Both the position numbers and the translations under genes were made by a program. A stretch of 12,410 nucleotides of DNA from assembly GCA_027046525.1 (NCBI GenBank), contig JALTYD010000151.1:1-12410 (forward strand), in the 5' to 3' direction. Origin of the DNA: Pyrodictiaceae archaeon (lineage in GTDB: Archaea; Thermoproteota; Thermoprotei_A; Sulfolobales; Pyrodictiaceae). Shown here piece after piece: positions 1 to 7,094 of the stretch (position 1 is its first letter; each line of letters opens with the position of its first letter). The notes under the pieces are model-generated. The model worked only from the letters and a program-made list of their open reading frames with translations, had not been told where the DNA came from and ran no database searches.

Positions 1-616
1 TATAAGAACAGAGCTTCTGCGAAAAAACTCTATGGATACGCGTATTAGGCATAACAATCATAGCATCACTACGCATCGCCATAAACACTATCTCTCCAAC
101 TATACCAACCGACTTACTAATTCTATACAGAGTCTCTACGTGTCTCACAGCTCTCTCACTAGGTGCATCAGGGAATAAACAAATACCATCTTCGACAAGC
201 GTACAGCCCTTAACTTCAACTAGCCTGATACCACTACTAGTTGATATAATAAAATCTACTCTCGAACCAAGAATATTTACTTCTCTCTTATACTCTGCAT
301 CTCCCCCATAGAGATCGCTGATGATCTTCTCGAAGAACATATTTGGAAATCTACTATCGCCCAAGACTATGACATTATTGTACTCAAATGCAACTACATC
401 ACAACTAGTCTTTCTAGAGAGTCTACGAGGCTTCATACGATAGTAAACAGTCCTACCTCTAACAGCTAGTTGAGGTAATCTACCTGAATCATGAAGGTGG
501 CAACGTATACGTCCACGTAGAGGATCATCAATCTCTAACACAAATCTATTAGGTCTCTCTACTACACTACCTCTAAACAAACTACTTACTTCGTAGAGCT
601 TCTTATTAGTACTCAA
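1..616 (-). CDS. sfsA: SfsA family nuclease-fold protein (3' end outside window)
   Basis: I see 205 codons from a TTG start at 616-614 to the window edge. About 25-35 C-terminal residues are probably missing, since family members are usually about 230 residues long. The SfsA signature is clear: an N-terminal OB-like region with CHLHDSGRL around residues 39-47, then RVDF with D121, LVEVKG with E134 and K136, and FPDAPSERAVRH at 148-159. D121 and the ExK pair form a PD-(D/E)XK-type nuclease site. SfsA proteins bind DNA, and some have been described as nucleases; the physiological role is unclear, and the old name (sugar fermentation stimulation) says little here. The TTG start is chosen because a strong SD (GGAGG) lies 9 nt upstream, inside the last codons of the preceding gene. 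The two are therefore probably translationally coupled in one transcript. Confidence 0.9.
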   Translation of the reverse strand, partial: MSTNKKLYEVSSLFRGSVVERPNRFVLEIDDPLRGRIRCHLHDSGRLPQLAVRGRTVYYRMKPRRLSRKTSCDVVAFEYNNVIVLGDSRFPNMFFEKIISDLYGGDAEYKREVNILGSRVDFIISTSSGIRLVEVKGCTLVEDGICLFPDAPSERAVRHVETLYRISKSVGIVGEIVFMAMRSDAMIVMPNTRIHRVFSQKLCSY

Positions 617-621
617 AATAT

Positions 622-2157
622 CTATCCTCCTAGGTTAAAGAAACCTGCATATAATGGATATCCTTCTCTACTCCACGCAACAACTAGGTATTCTCTCCTA
701 GTATACTTAGATCCTAGTAGAACTTCTTCTAGTTCTGCTCTATCTACTACTACTTTTAGCAAATTAGGAGGATATATGAGCCACTCATCTGCATAGAGAG
801 TTTCCATATCTACAAAATAAACACTCTTATTCCCAACTATCCCTACAATAGGTACTAACTCGCTATCAACAGTACTATATATAATAACTGACTCGATATC
901 TTCTAATAGCTCTGTAGACCCAGCAAAACTAAATACAACACTACTACCAGTCCTAGAATAGTAGCCATCTTCGAGCAACGAATGAGTAACAGCTACTACA
1001 TATAATACTATTATCTTCCTCTCCTCCACAACTGGTATAAGTACTCCTTCCACACCATACTTATAGCTAGTAATACGTGACTGGTCGACTTCAACACCTA
1101 CATCTACACAGTATAGTGTATTCTTCCTAGTCAACCACGTATACAAGTTGTTTGCAAGTGCTTGGTGTGCTAGTAGTTTACCATATAGACTAGGCCACCA
1201 TAAATCCTTCTCTCTATCATATACTAGTAGATCTACATAAAACATATACAGTGGATACACTATAGGTATCTTCTCTTGTGGTAGAATCTTCATAGCTCTA
1301 GCTAATAAACTCCTAACATGAGGTGGACAGCTCTTAGCTCCACTCGCACTGAGAATTTGTACTCTAGCTTCATCTTCTATAATCTTAACATATAACTCAT
1401 CTATAACAGCTTGTTCTCTAGCAGGCTCTGGAAAATAGATATCCCAGCTTGCTTCTACACCACTACTAGAGAGAAGATATACTCTTGCTCTAATAGGCCT
1501 ACTAAGATACTCTGATACAAAACTTGTATAATCGAGTAGACTCATAGGATAAGTCCCATTTATAGGCGGAATTATGTATATCTCTCTATCAATAATTATA
1601 GCTGGCTCTATGTGCCTAATACTAGTATTCTCTAATTTTATATCTACAATAGCTACATTATCTAGCCCAGCAGCAAGCATTAGAGAAACTGCTAGTAGAG
1701 CTTTATCTTCGCAATCCCCCTTCTTCATATACAGAGTCTCAATAGGACTAAGTACATATTCTCTCTCACCACTTATAGCTCTATCTTCTACGTACTTGAT
1801 ATGATATGCTATCCATAGCTGGATCCTAGAAGCTTTTTCATAGATACTAGTAGAATTTCTCGTTATCTTACTAGCAAGTTCTCCTAGATAGACTGATTGT
1901 TCTACTGCACACAACATATCCTCTTTGTCGAAAACATTACGTGTCGAGATACAAGAGTAGTACTTATCTATACTAGTGAGTGGGTATACACCGAGCCAGT
2001 CATGGATAGGAGTAGGACTACTACGTTGTTCCCCCCTACTACTAGGAGATGCTGCTCTGAAGAAATCCAAGTTTATACTAGGTGGTGCTATCCATAGAAA
2101 CAATAATACTAGTACGAGCAATATAATAGCTAGAGTTAGTCCTATCAGAGATCTCAC
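622..2157 (-). CDS. membrane-anchored transglutaminase-like (cysteine protease fold) protein
   Basis: This is a 511-residue protein with a GTG start; a GGGGAG SD lies 9 nt upstream. Residues 5-24 are one strongly hydrophobic segment, a signal anchor or uncleaved signal, so the rest is probably outside the membrane. Residues about 105-200 form a transglutaminase-like core: RIQLWIAYHIKYV, then SPIETLYMKKGDCEDKA with the candidate nucleophile C149, then RHIEPAIII with H182. The usual third residue, an Asp in a YxxDPT-like strand, is not obvious: the aligned stretch reads YIIPPI. D190 just upstream could serve instead, or the triad may be incomplete. Residues 200-511 are not recognisable to me. 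Archaeal proteins of this kind are usually assigned to proteolysis or peptide cross-linking at the envelope, but no substrate is evident. The stop codon overlaps the SD of sfsA downstream. Confidence 0.85.
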   Translation of the reverse strand: MRSLIGLTLAIILLVLVLLFLWIAPPSINLDFFRAASPSSRGEQRSSPTPIHDWLGVYPLTSIDKYYSCISTRNVFDKEDMLCAVEQSVYLGELASKITRNSTSIYEKASRIQLWIAYHIKYVEDRAISGEREYVLSPIETLYMKKGDCEDKALLAVSLMLAAGLDNVAIVDIKLENTSIRHIEPAIIIDREIYIIPPINGTYPMSLLDYTSFVSEYLSRPIRARVYLLSSSGVEASWDIYFPEPAREQAVIDELYVKIIEDEARVQILSASGAKSCPPHVRSLLARAMKILPQEKIPIVYPLYMFYVDLLVYDREKDLWWPSLYGKLLAHQALANNLYTWLTRKNTLYCVDVGVEVDQSRITSYKYGVEGVLIPVVEERKIIVLYVVAVTHSLLEDGYYSRTGSSVVFSFAGSTELLEDIESVIIYSTVDSELVPIVGIVGNKSVYFVDMETLYADEWLIYPPNLLKVVVDRAELEEVLLGSKYTRREYLVVAWSREGYPLYAGFFNLGG

Positions 2158-2166
2158 TAAGTTCTA

Positions 2167-2210
2167 CTCCCCATATCTAACCCTCTCTCTATACAACCTT
2201 GATAAAAAAT
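2167..2210 (-). promoter_or_regulatory. TATA box and SD of the transglutaminase-like/sfsA unit
   Basis: On the minus strand a T-rich TATA-like element (TTTTTTATC, 2210-2201) would place transcription start near 2179. The SD GGGGAG at 2172-2167 is 9 nt before the GTG start at 2157. The 118-bp gap to the divergent glycosyltransferase gene carries promoters for both directions. Confidence 0.45.
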
Positions 2211-2247
2211 ATGGAGATAGAGTATACTACAAGTAGATACTACCTGA

Positions 2248-2255
2248 GTATAATA
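2248..2255 (+). promoter_or_regulatory. TATA box of the glycosyltransferase gene (leaderless)
   Basis: GTATAATA is centred about 24 nt before the ATG at 2276. Archaeal transcription starts roughly 25 nt after the TATA centre, so the transcript would begin at or next to this ATG. No SD is seen before it. This supports 2276 as the genuine start, despite the TAG that follows five codons later. Confidence 0.5.
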
Positions 2256-2275
2256 GAATAACTTAAGAATTCTAG

Positions 2276-4561
2276 ATGAGAGACTCTAGGTAGAGGGGCT
2301 ATACCTTAGCGTCAGAGAAGTATATACAAGTAGATACTAAGTATCTCCTACTAGTAGCTATACTTCTTGCTTCATCTATATTTATACTCTATAGAGAAGG
2401 TCTAAGTAAAACAATAGATATTAACGACTATATCAGCGACGAAGTATGGTATGTTTCATCAAGTATAAACGTAGGACGTAGTATACTAGGTCTAGATATA
2501 GTACCCAAGATAAACGAGACACATGCTATATACACAGTATTCTTCGACAAGAACAAGTGTAGTAGAGAAGAAATCCAACAGATAGTTCTAGAGAGAATAC
2601 CAGGATCGAGTATAGTATGGAGACGCTATGACAAGATAGATGTAGTAGTATTTGTATCACCAATAAAAGAGCATAGAGCTGTAGAGAACCTAGCTAGCTA
2701 TAATGACTGTATAATAGATATTATGCCTGGTAGAGCACCAGACCACGAGAATATCAACTACTACCTAAATACAGAGCATCCACCGCTTGTTAAACTACTC
2801 TACGCAGTACTAGTATGGAAGTATGGTTTCAAGTATGGGCTATGGCGTATAGCTAGTTTTCTAGCAGGTTCATTATCACTACTACTTATATCGATGATAG
2901 TCTACTGGCTCTTCGTGAGAACAAAACCTAGTCTATGGCTAGCTATCCTCATAGTAGCTCTAGTAGATGTTAGTATCTATAAAAACCAAGTATTCCTAGT
3001 AATGAGCTCTGTCGGGCTGATAGATATCTATATGTCTCTCTTCTCGATAGCATCTATAGCTGCACTAATCTATAACAGGTGGAGATTATCAGCAGTATTC
3101 TTCGGTCTCGCACTATCTACTAAATACTCAGCTCTATTCATAGCACCAGGAATACTAGTATACCTCTACAAGAGAGGGGGTTGGAGAAGACTACTACTCT
3201 ATAGCGTAGTGGTAGCAGCTGTATCACTACTAGTATGGTCTCCATTTATAGTAGAAAAAGGTCCTAGTTTTGTAGCTAGAGAGATAGTAGGAGCTGCAAA
3301 ATGGCATACAACTACTAAGTCAGAAGAACTACCAAGTGCTAATCCACTAGAAATGCTTATTGGGAGAGACTCTTTCATCCTGTACTATAAGGATAGTGAG
3401 CCATTCCTCGTAGCAGCTTGTAATCCTGGTGTATGTCTAGGTGGGCTAGTAGCAGCTCTAGTAGGACTACTAGGCTGGCTACTATTCTTCTGTCTATATA
3501 CTTCTAGTGAGAAGAATAGAGAAGAACTATGGATAGGTATAGGTACTATAGTACTAGCTTATCTAGGTATTAATGCTGGGTATACAGCTCTATGGTTTGC
3601 AGGTAATAAGAGTCTATACAGTTTCTACACAGTACATCATAGTATTCATGCTATTGTATCACTAATAGCAACTATACTCGTACTAGATACTATACCACTA
3701 TATACTAGGCCTCAGAGTATCATAGAGTGTTGTAGGAGAGAAGTAGCACAGAAATGGATATCTACAATAGCAGTAGCTAGTGGAGTAATAGTATCACCTC
3801 TAATCTCAGACTGGCCACCGAGACTGTGGAGAAGCTATATAGAAGAGCCACTGGCAGCAGTTATAGCTCCAGCAATGGATAGACTAGTTGCACTAGCTCT
3901 ACTAGCTGCAGGAGTACTAGTATACTCTGCTTTCGCCTACAACAACTACACTATATTTATTGCCAGGAGAGATACACTCGGTAGAATAGCTGGAGTAGCT
4001 AGTTGGTTCCTAGCTGGTCTCCTCGCTTCTACAGGTATCCTCAGCTTCTATACACCACTACTACTCGTAGTAATACTAGGAGTAGGTAGCTCTCTGTGGA
4101 GAGGCTTTATGGCTGGAATAGTTTCTCCTACTCCACTAGGAGCTTCGCTAGGAGCCTACGAAGCTGGAGAAAGAAATAAGAGTTTCTACCTAGTAGGCTA
4201 CTCGATAGCATATATAGGTCTCCTCTACATAATAAGGTACTTTTCCCCCGGCTTCTCTATACCAGTAGAAGCAGTAGCTGAGATAGCAGCTATGATAGCT
4301 CTCGGATATACACTCTCAGTACTAGTAGGGAGAGAACTAAGCAATATAGTAGCACCTCTAATCAGCCTAGCTAATCCAGAAGCACTACTACTAGTCATCG
4401 TACCATGGCTAGAGACAAGATACACACCACTCCTCCTACTAGTATCAGTTATAGCTATCAAAGGACTTATACCAGTATGGCTACCTCCACTTATCTCACT
4501 AGTAGCATATACTGTAAAAATACTCTATAGAGAAGCTAGCAGTATATATCCATCACAGTAG
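2276..4561 (+). CDS. PMT/GT39-like polytopic membrane glycosyltransferase with in-frame TAG at codon 6
   Basis: The frame runs 761 codons from a leaderless-type ATG at 2276, but codon 6 (2291-2293) is TAG. Downstream the frame is uninterrupted. A hydrophobic segment lies at residues about 23-40. A loop motif SDEVWYV follows, with D55-E56 matching the catalytic Asp-Glu of dolichyl-phosphate-mannose-dependent protein mannosyltransferases. NTEHPPLVK at 165-173 is the second hallmark loop, and a dozen or so membrane segments follow. Such enzymes move a sugar from a lipid-linked donor to an acceptor on the outer face of the membrane. After the TAG there is no ATG, GTG or TTG in frame until ATG 2723 (residue 150). 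A protein starting there (612 residues) would lack the first membrane segment and the Asp-Glu. The alternatives are readthrough, an unusual start codon, a recent nonsense mutation, or a sequencing error. The family assignment is firm in class, but the acceptor and sugar are unknown. Confidence 0.8.
2291..2293 (+). other. in-frame TAG codon near the glycosyltransferase start
   Basis: In the frame ATG-AGA-GAC-TCT-AGG-TAG-AGG-GGC the sixth codon is TAG, and the open frame continues for 755 further sense codons. A purine-rich SD-like run (GAGGGG, 2293-2298) overlaps and follows the TAG, which could support re-initiation. However, the in-frame codons 5-10 nt beyond it are TAT, ACC and TTA, none of them a standard start. 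Confidence 0.85.
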
Positions 4562-4580
4562 CTACAAGCAGAATACTACT

Positions 4581-4609
4581 CGTTTTTATCCCAGTAATAC
4601 AAATTATAG
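4581..4609 (+). promoter_or_regulatory. T-rich terminator and/or TATA boxes before the phosphatase gene
   Basis: The 65-bp gap holds TTTTTATC (4583-4590), which could end the upstream transcript or act as a TATA box giving a short leader. AATTATAG (4602-4609) is centred about 22 nt before TTG 4627 and would give a leaderless message. The sequence does not decide between them. Confidence 0.35.
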
Positions 4610-4626
4610 TAAAATGGTGCCTACTA

Positions 4627-5091
4627 TTGCCAATCTACATGTTTATGAGACATGGAAAAGCTGTCTCGAAAGAAGAAGCAGGAGGAATAGATGAAGATAG
4701 ATGGCTTAGTAGCGAAGGAAGAAAACAAGTAGAAGAAGTAGCAAAACTCCTACCACAGAAACCCTCAAAAATATACACAAGTCCTCTCAGGAGAGCCGTT
4801 GAGACAGCAGAAATAGTATCCAAGATACACGGCGGCATAGAGATAGTAAAAACAGAGATACTAAAACCAGGTGCTTTCATCTGTAGAGGACTAGCTAGAT
4901 TTGATCCAGAGCCTGGAAGTATACTCATAGGACACTCACCCAACATAGAAGAAGTAGTATCATGTATAGTATGTGGAGGAAGAATAAAACTAGCTGCAGG
5001 AGCAGTAGCAGTCGTAGAAGTGAGAGAACTAGAATACTGTAAAGGTGTACTAGTAGAGATTATTCATCCAAGAATCGCAGAGAAGAAATAA
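4627..5091 (+). CDS. sixA: SixA-like histidine phosphatase
   Basis: This 154-residue protein is of the usual length for the SixA branch of the histidine phosphatase superfamily. The hallmark residues are present: R8-H9-G10 in FMRHGKA (H9 is the phosphorylated nucleophile), TSPLRRAVETAEI with R55/R56 and E60, and LIGHSP with H103. SixA proteins remove phosphate from phosphohistidine proteins or small phosphoesters, and the archaeal substrate is unknown. The TTG start at 4627 places the RHG motif at residue 8, as in relatives. The upstream ATG (4614) and GTG (4617) are out of frame, and ATG 4639 would cut too close to the catalytic His. Five cysteines (86, 113, 116, and others) are unusual but not obviously a metal site. 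It is a single gene without an evident operon partner. Confidence 0.85.
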   Translation: MPIYMFMRHGKAVSKEEAGGIDEDRWLSSEGRKQVEEVAKLLPQKPSKIYTSPLRRAVETAEIVSKIHGGIEIVKTEILKPGAFICRGLARFDPEPGSILIGHSPNIEEVVSCIVCGGRIKLAAGAVAVVEVRELEYCKGVLVEIIHPRIAEKK

Positions 5092-5106
5092 AACTAGGAA
5101 CAATAC

Positions 5107-5113
5107 TATAAAA
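5107..5113 (+). promoter_or_regulatory. TATA-like element before the GC-rich island
   Basis: TATAAAA follows the stop of the phosphatase gene by 15 nt. Its position predicts transcription start near 5133-5137, inside the GC-rich island and after the ATG at 5122. That fits a non-coding RNA better than the small ORF. Confidence 0.4.
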
Positions 5114-5121
5114 TCACTATA

Positions 5122-5210
5122 ATGGCAGTGACGAGGAAACCCCGGTATATACTGTATACGACCCACTACTACACGGTAGAGGGGATGAAGAAGCCCTGCA
5201 TCGCTGAGTA
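5122..5210 (+). ncRNA. candidate small structured RNA (GC-rich island)
   Basis: Bases 5125-5208 are about 54% G+C, against an AT-rich surround. In hyperthermophiles with AT-rich genomes such islands usually mark structural RNAs. CAGTGA (5126-5131) can pair with TCGCTG (5201-5206) with one G-U. Internal hairpins GTATA/TATAC (5145-5159) and CTAC/GTAG (5166-5179) also form, as does a CCCC/GGGG pairing (5140-5143 with 5181-5184). GTGACGA (5128) and CTGA (5204) resemble boxes C and D, but the spacing is too long for a standard C/D guide RNA. The strand is assigned from the TATA element and is uncertain. Confidence 0.3.
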
Positions 5211-5244
5211 TATAGTTAGAACTATGAATACTCTACATACCTAG
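5122..5244 (+). CDS. possible 40-residue small ORF overlapping the GC-rich island
   Basis: ATG 5122 opens 40 codons ending in TAG, with a basic, Tyr-rich product beginning MAVTRKPRYILYTTHYY. It overlaps the 3' end of the convergent thioredoxin-like gene by 23 bp. Its codons (CCC, CGG, CTG, ACG, GGG) are unlike the CTA/AGA-dominated use of neighbouring genes, and I recognise no family. I consider the RNA interpretation more likely. Confidence 0.2.
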   Translation: MAVTRKPRYILYTTHYYTVEGMKKPCIAEYIVRTMNTLHT

Positions 5245-5653
5245 ATACTAGTTCTTCTAGCATATCTTCGTAGAGAACACCTACAAATCCATCAACAGGC
5301 TTACAGTTATAGAATACTACTGTTGTAGGTGTACTCATTATTCCTAGCTCCATAGCTAGTCTATAAGCTCTACTAACATCTACTTCTAGGAATCCTACTC
5401 TTGCACCATATTTTTTCTTAGCATATGCAGCATACTCGTAGAATATAGGTCTATACATGTGACAAGCTGGACACATAGGACTAGTAAACAAGATAATAGT
5501 TGTCGGCCATCTACATAGTACTTCTTTAAGCCTACTATCACTATCTATAAAGTAGACAGGTGGTTCTTCTCTACTCCTATCTTCTCGGCTCTTTGTATCT
5601 ACTAATCGTCTAGCAACACGATCTAGTATATCGCCTAGTTCATCACTACTCAT
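5222..5653 (-). CDS. thioredoxin-like protein with CPAC active site
   Basis: The product is 143 residues. A charged N-terminal extension of about 35 residues precedes a thioredoxin fold: the strand TTIILFTSPM, the redox motif C61-P-A-C64, the FLEVDVSRA strand, and the cis-proline loop MSTPTTVVFY with P109. No signal peptide is visible, so it is probably a cytoplasmic thiol-disulfide oxidoreductase; CPAC is an atypical but known dithiol motif. The ATG at 5653 is supported by a full GGAGGT SD 8 nt upstream. It stands alone, divergent from the zinc-type protein and convergent with the GC-rich island. Two further cysteines (C47 and C117) flank the fold. The specific redox partner is unknown. Confidence 0.87.
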   Translation of the reverse strand: MSSDELGDILDRVARRLVDTKSREDRSREEPPVYFIDSDSRLKEVLCRWPTTIILFTSPMCPACHMYRPIFYEYAAYAKKKYGARVGFLEVDVSRAYRLAMELGIMSTPTTVVFYNCKPVDGFVGVLYEDMLEELVSRYVEYS

Positions 5654-5661
5654 AATAGTTT

Positions 5662-5667
5662 ACCTCC
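5662..5667 (-). promoter_or_regulatory. Shine-Dalgarno of the thioredoxin-like gene
   Basis: GGAGGT lies 8 nt before ATG 5653 and fixes that start. A TATA-like ATATATT around 5701-5707 on the minus strand would start transcription near 5677. Confidence 0.6.
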
Positions 5668-5804
5668 TATTTAATACCATCTAACTAATACCCTAAATTA
5701 AATATATCTCTTACCAGAAAAATTAATACAGTATTTTTCTCCACGCAATACCATTAATAGATACTAGTTAAAAACACTACTACTAGAAACTACTTATCTA
5801 GAAT

Positions 5805-5844
5805 AAGTTTATGTACACCAAGATAACCCTATTATAGCGGGGAT
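5805..5844 (+). promoter_or_regulatory. TATA box and SD of the zinc-type protein/thi4 unit
   Basis: AGTTTATGT (5806-5814) is a TATA-like element centred about 37 nt before ATG 5848, predicting a leader of roughly 10-14 nt. GGGGAT (5839-5844) ends 3 nt before the ATG and is a weak, close SD. Confidence 0.4.
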
Positions 5845-5847
5845 CTC

Positions 5848-6066
5848 ATGCCTTTCCAAGTAAAGAGTAGTGGTAGAATCTATAGATGTGCTATGTGTGG
5901 AAAACTAACAAGCAACCCAATAATGTATAAAACATGTTGTATGAATAGACCAATGCCTTTCTGTAGTACTACTTGTGCGAGGAGATGGATAAATAACTGG
6001 ATAAGAAACCAGGAACAAATAATTACTAAGAAAACAAGTACAGCTACAAGGAGTACTATCCTATAG
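5848..6066 (+). CDS. small Cys-rich putative zinc-binding protein
   Basis: This 72-residue protein has two metal-binding knuckles: CAMC (C14, C17), then C30-C31, then FCSTTCARRW (C39, C43). The C-x2-C...C-x3-C arrangement with a following ARRW resembles treble-clef or TRASH/MYM-type zinc fingers. The tail from residue 52 is polar and probably disordered. It could bind nucleic acid or act as a small metal carrier; the sequence does not say which. The gene is followed after 36 nt by thi4 on the same strand with no clear promoter between them, so co-transcription is likely. I know of no named family that I can assign with confidence. Confidence 0.75.
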   Translation: MPFQVKSSGRIYRCAMCGKLTSNPIMYKTCCMNRPMPFCSTTCARRWINNWIRNQEQIITKKTSTATRSTIL

Positions 6067-6102
6067 TATACAGCATATAGTAGTAGACTCTAGGTGAATA
6101 GA

Positions 6103-6888
6103 ATGAATAAACTCCCTCTAGAATCTAGAATAACAAAGTATATAGTAGAATACTCTGCTAGAGAAATCTCAAATCTCTCTAACATAGATGTTGTAGTAGT
6201 AGGTGCAGGACCAGCAGGACTAACAGCAGCAAAATATCTAGCAGAGAGAGGTTTAGCAGTAGCTGTTTTTGAGAGAAGACTAAGCTTTGGAGGAGGAATA
6301 GGCGGAGGAGGAATGTTATTCCACAAACTAGTAGTCAGTCGTGATGCAGAAAAAATACTCAGAGATTTCAAGATAAGATACGAACCAGTAAGAGGAGATG
6401 AAAATCTACTAGTAGTTGATACAGCAGAGTTTATGGCTAAACTAGCTACAGGAGCAGTTGAAGCAGGAGCAAAAGTACTATTCGGAGTACATGTAGATGA
6501 TGTTATTCTAAGAGAAAGTCCTACTAGAATAACAGGTGTAGCTATACAGTGGAGTGCTGTTATAATGTCAGGACTACATGTAGATCCACTCTTTATATAC
6601 AGTAGAGCAGTTATTGATGCAACAGGACACGACGCAGAAGTACTAAGTGTTGCATCGAGGAAAATACCAGAACTAAACATAGTAGTACCAGGCGAAAAAT
6701 CAGCATACGCAGAACTAAGCGAGAAACTAGTAGTAGAGAAAACAGGGAGAGTAGTACCAGGACTATACGTAGCAGGTATGGCTGTCGCAGCTCTCTACGG
6801 ACTCCCACGTATGGGGCCTATATTCAGTAGTATGTTATTATCAGGTAAAAAAGTAGCAGATATCATAGTAGAAGATCTAAGCTCCTAA
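6103..6888 (+). CDS. thi4: Thi4-family thiamine thiazole synthase (archaeal His variant)
   Basis: The product is 261 residues from ATG 6103. That start is preferred to GTG 6094 because GTG 6094 lies inside the SD AGGTGA (6092-6097), which sits 5 nt before the [15 protein letters not shown] at the N terminus, the FAD/NAD-binding loop VVVGAGPAG (G34-x-G36-x2-G39), [15 protein letters not shown], and the C-terminal [21 protein letters not shown] are all diagnostic of Thi4. Fungal and plant enzymes donate sulfur from their own Cys within a C-x-DP loop and so act once. Here the loop reads SGLHVDPL with His159 in that place, as in methanogen enzymes that use sulfide and turn over repeatedly. It makes the thiazole phosphate half of thiamine from NAD and glycine. 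Some database names call this family ribose 1,5-bisphosphate isomerase; the motifs favour thiazole synthase. Confidence 0.92.
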   Translation: MNKLPLESRITKYIVEYSAREISNLSNIDVVVVGAGPAGLTAAKYLAERGLAVAVFERRLSFGGGIGGGGMLFHKLVVSRDAEKILRDFKIRYEPVRGDENLLVVDTAEFMAKLATGAVEAGAKVLFGVHVDDVILRESPTRITGVAIQWSAVIMSGLHVDPLFIYSRAVIDATGHDAEVLSVASRKIPELNIVVPGEKSAYAELSEKLVVEKTGRVVPGLYVAGMAVAALYGLPRMGPIFSSMLLSGKKVADIIVEDLSS

Positions 6889-6934
6889 ACCTATTCTCTA
6901 GTCTTCAAAGATAACATAAAAATAACTCAAAACT

Positions 6935-6943
6935 CTTTTAGAG
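6935..6943 (+). promoter_or_regulatory. TATA-like element of the tRNA-Pro gene
   Basis: CTTTTAGAG is centred about 27 nt before the first tRNA base, the expected distance for transcription starting at or near the mature 5' end. ACATAAAAATAAC (6914-6926) is an alternative that would leave a leader of about 20 nt. Confidence 0.4.
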
Positions 6944-6965
6944 TAGGAGAAATCGGAGCAAAACA

Positions 6966-7087
6966 GGGGCCGTCGTCTAGCTTGGTAGGATGCGGGGTTT
7001 GGGACCAACTCCTACAGCGTGGGTTCAGAGCTGTAGGAGAGGCAGAAGACCCCGTGGTCCCGGGTTCAAATCCCGGCGGCCCCACCA
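6966..7087 (+). tRNA. tRNA-Pro(UGG) with intron, CCA encoded
   Basis: The acceptor strands GGGGCCG (6966-6972) and CGGCCCC (7077-7083) pair fully, followed by discriminator A7084 and an encoded CCA. The D arm contains GTCT...GGTAGGAT. The anticodon stem CGGGG (6993-6997) pairs with CCCCG (7050-7054), and the loop TTTGGGA gives the anticodon TGG at 7000-7002. The T arm is CCGGG-TTCAAAT-CCCGG. The anticodon loop is interrupted after position 37 by an intron at 7004-7048, so the mature tRNA is 77 nt. UGG reads proline codons, chiefly CCA and CCT by wobble, which are common in the neighbouring genes. Confidence 0.97.
7004..7048 (+). other. 45-nt tRNA intron at position 37/38 with bulge-helix-bulge junctions
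   Basis: The splice junctions form a textbook archaeal bulge-helix-bulge. The central 4-bp helix is UUUG (6998-7001) with CAGA (7043-7046). It is flanked by the 3-nt bulges GGA (7002-7004) and AGA (7047-7049), each cut after the second base. Outer helices are CGGGG/CCCCG on the exon side and CC/GG on the intron side. The intron body is a perfect 10-bp hairpin, CTCCTACAGC (7009-7018) with GCTGTAGGAG (7030-7039). The tRNA splicing endonuclease recognises this shape. Confidence 0.95.
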
Positions 7088-7094
7088 AGTAGAC

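Noticed and set aside
6090..6680. 196-codon minus-strand ORF
   Set aside because: It is the antisense shadow of thi4, which carries all the diagnostic motifs.
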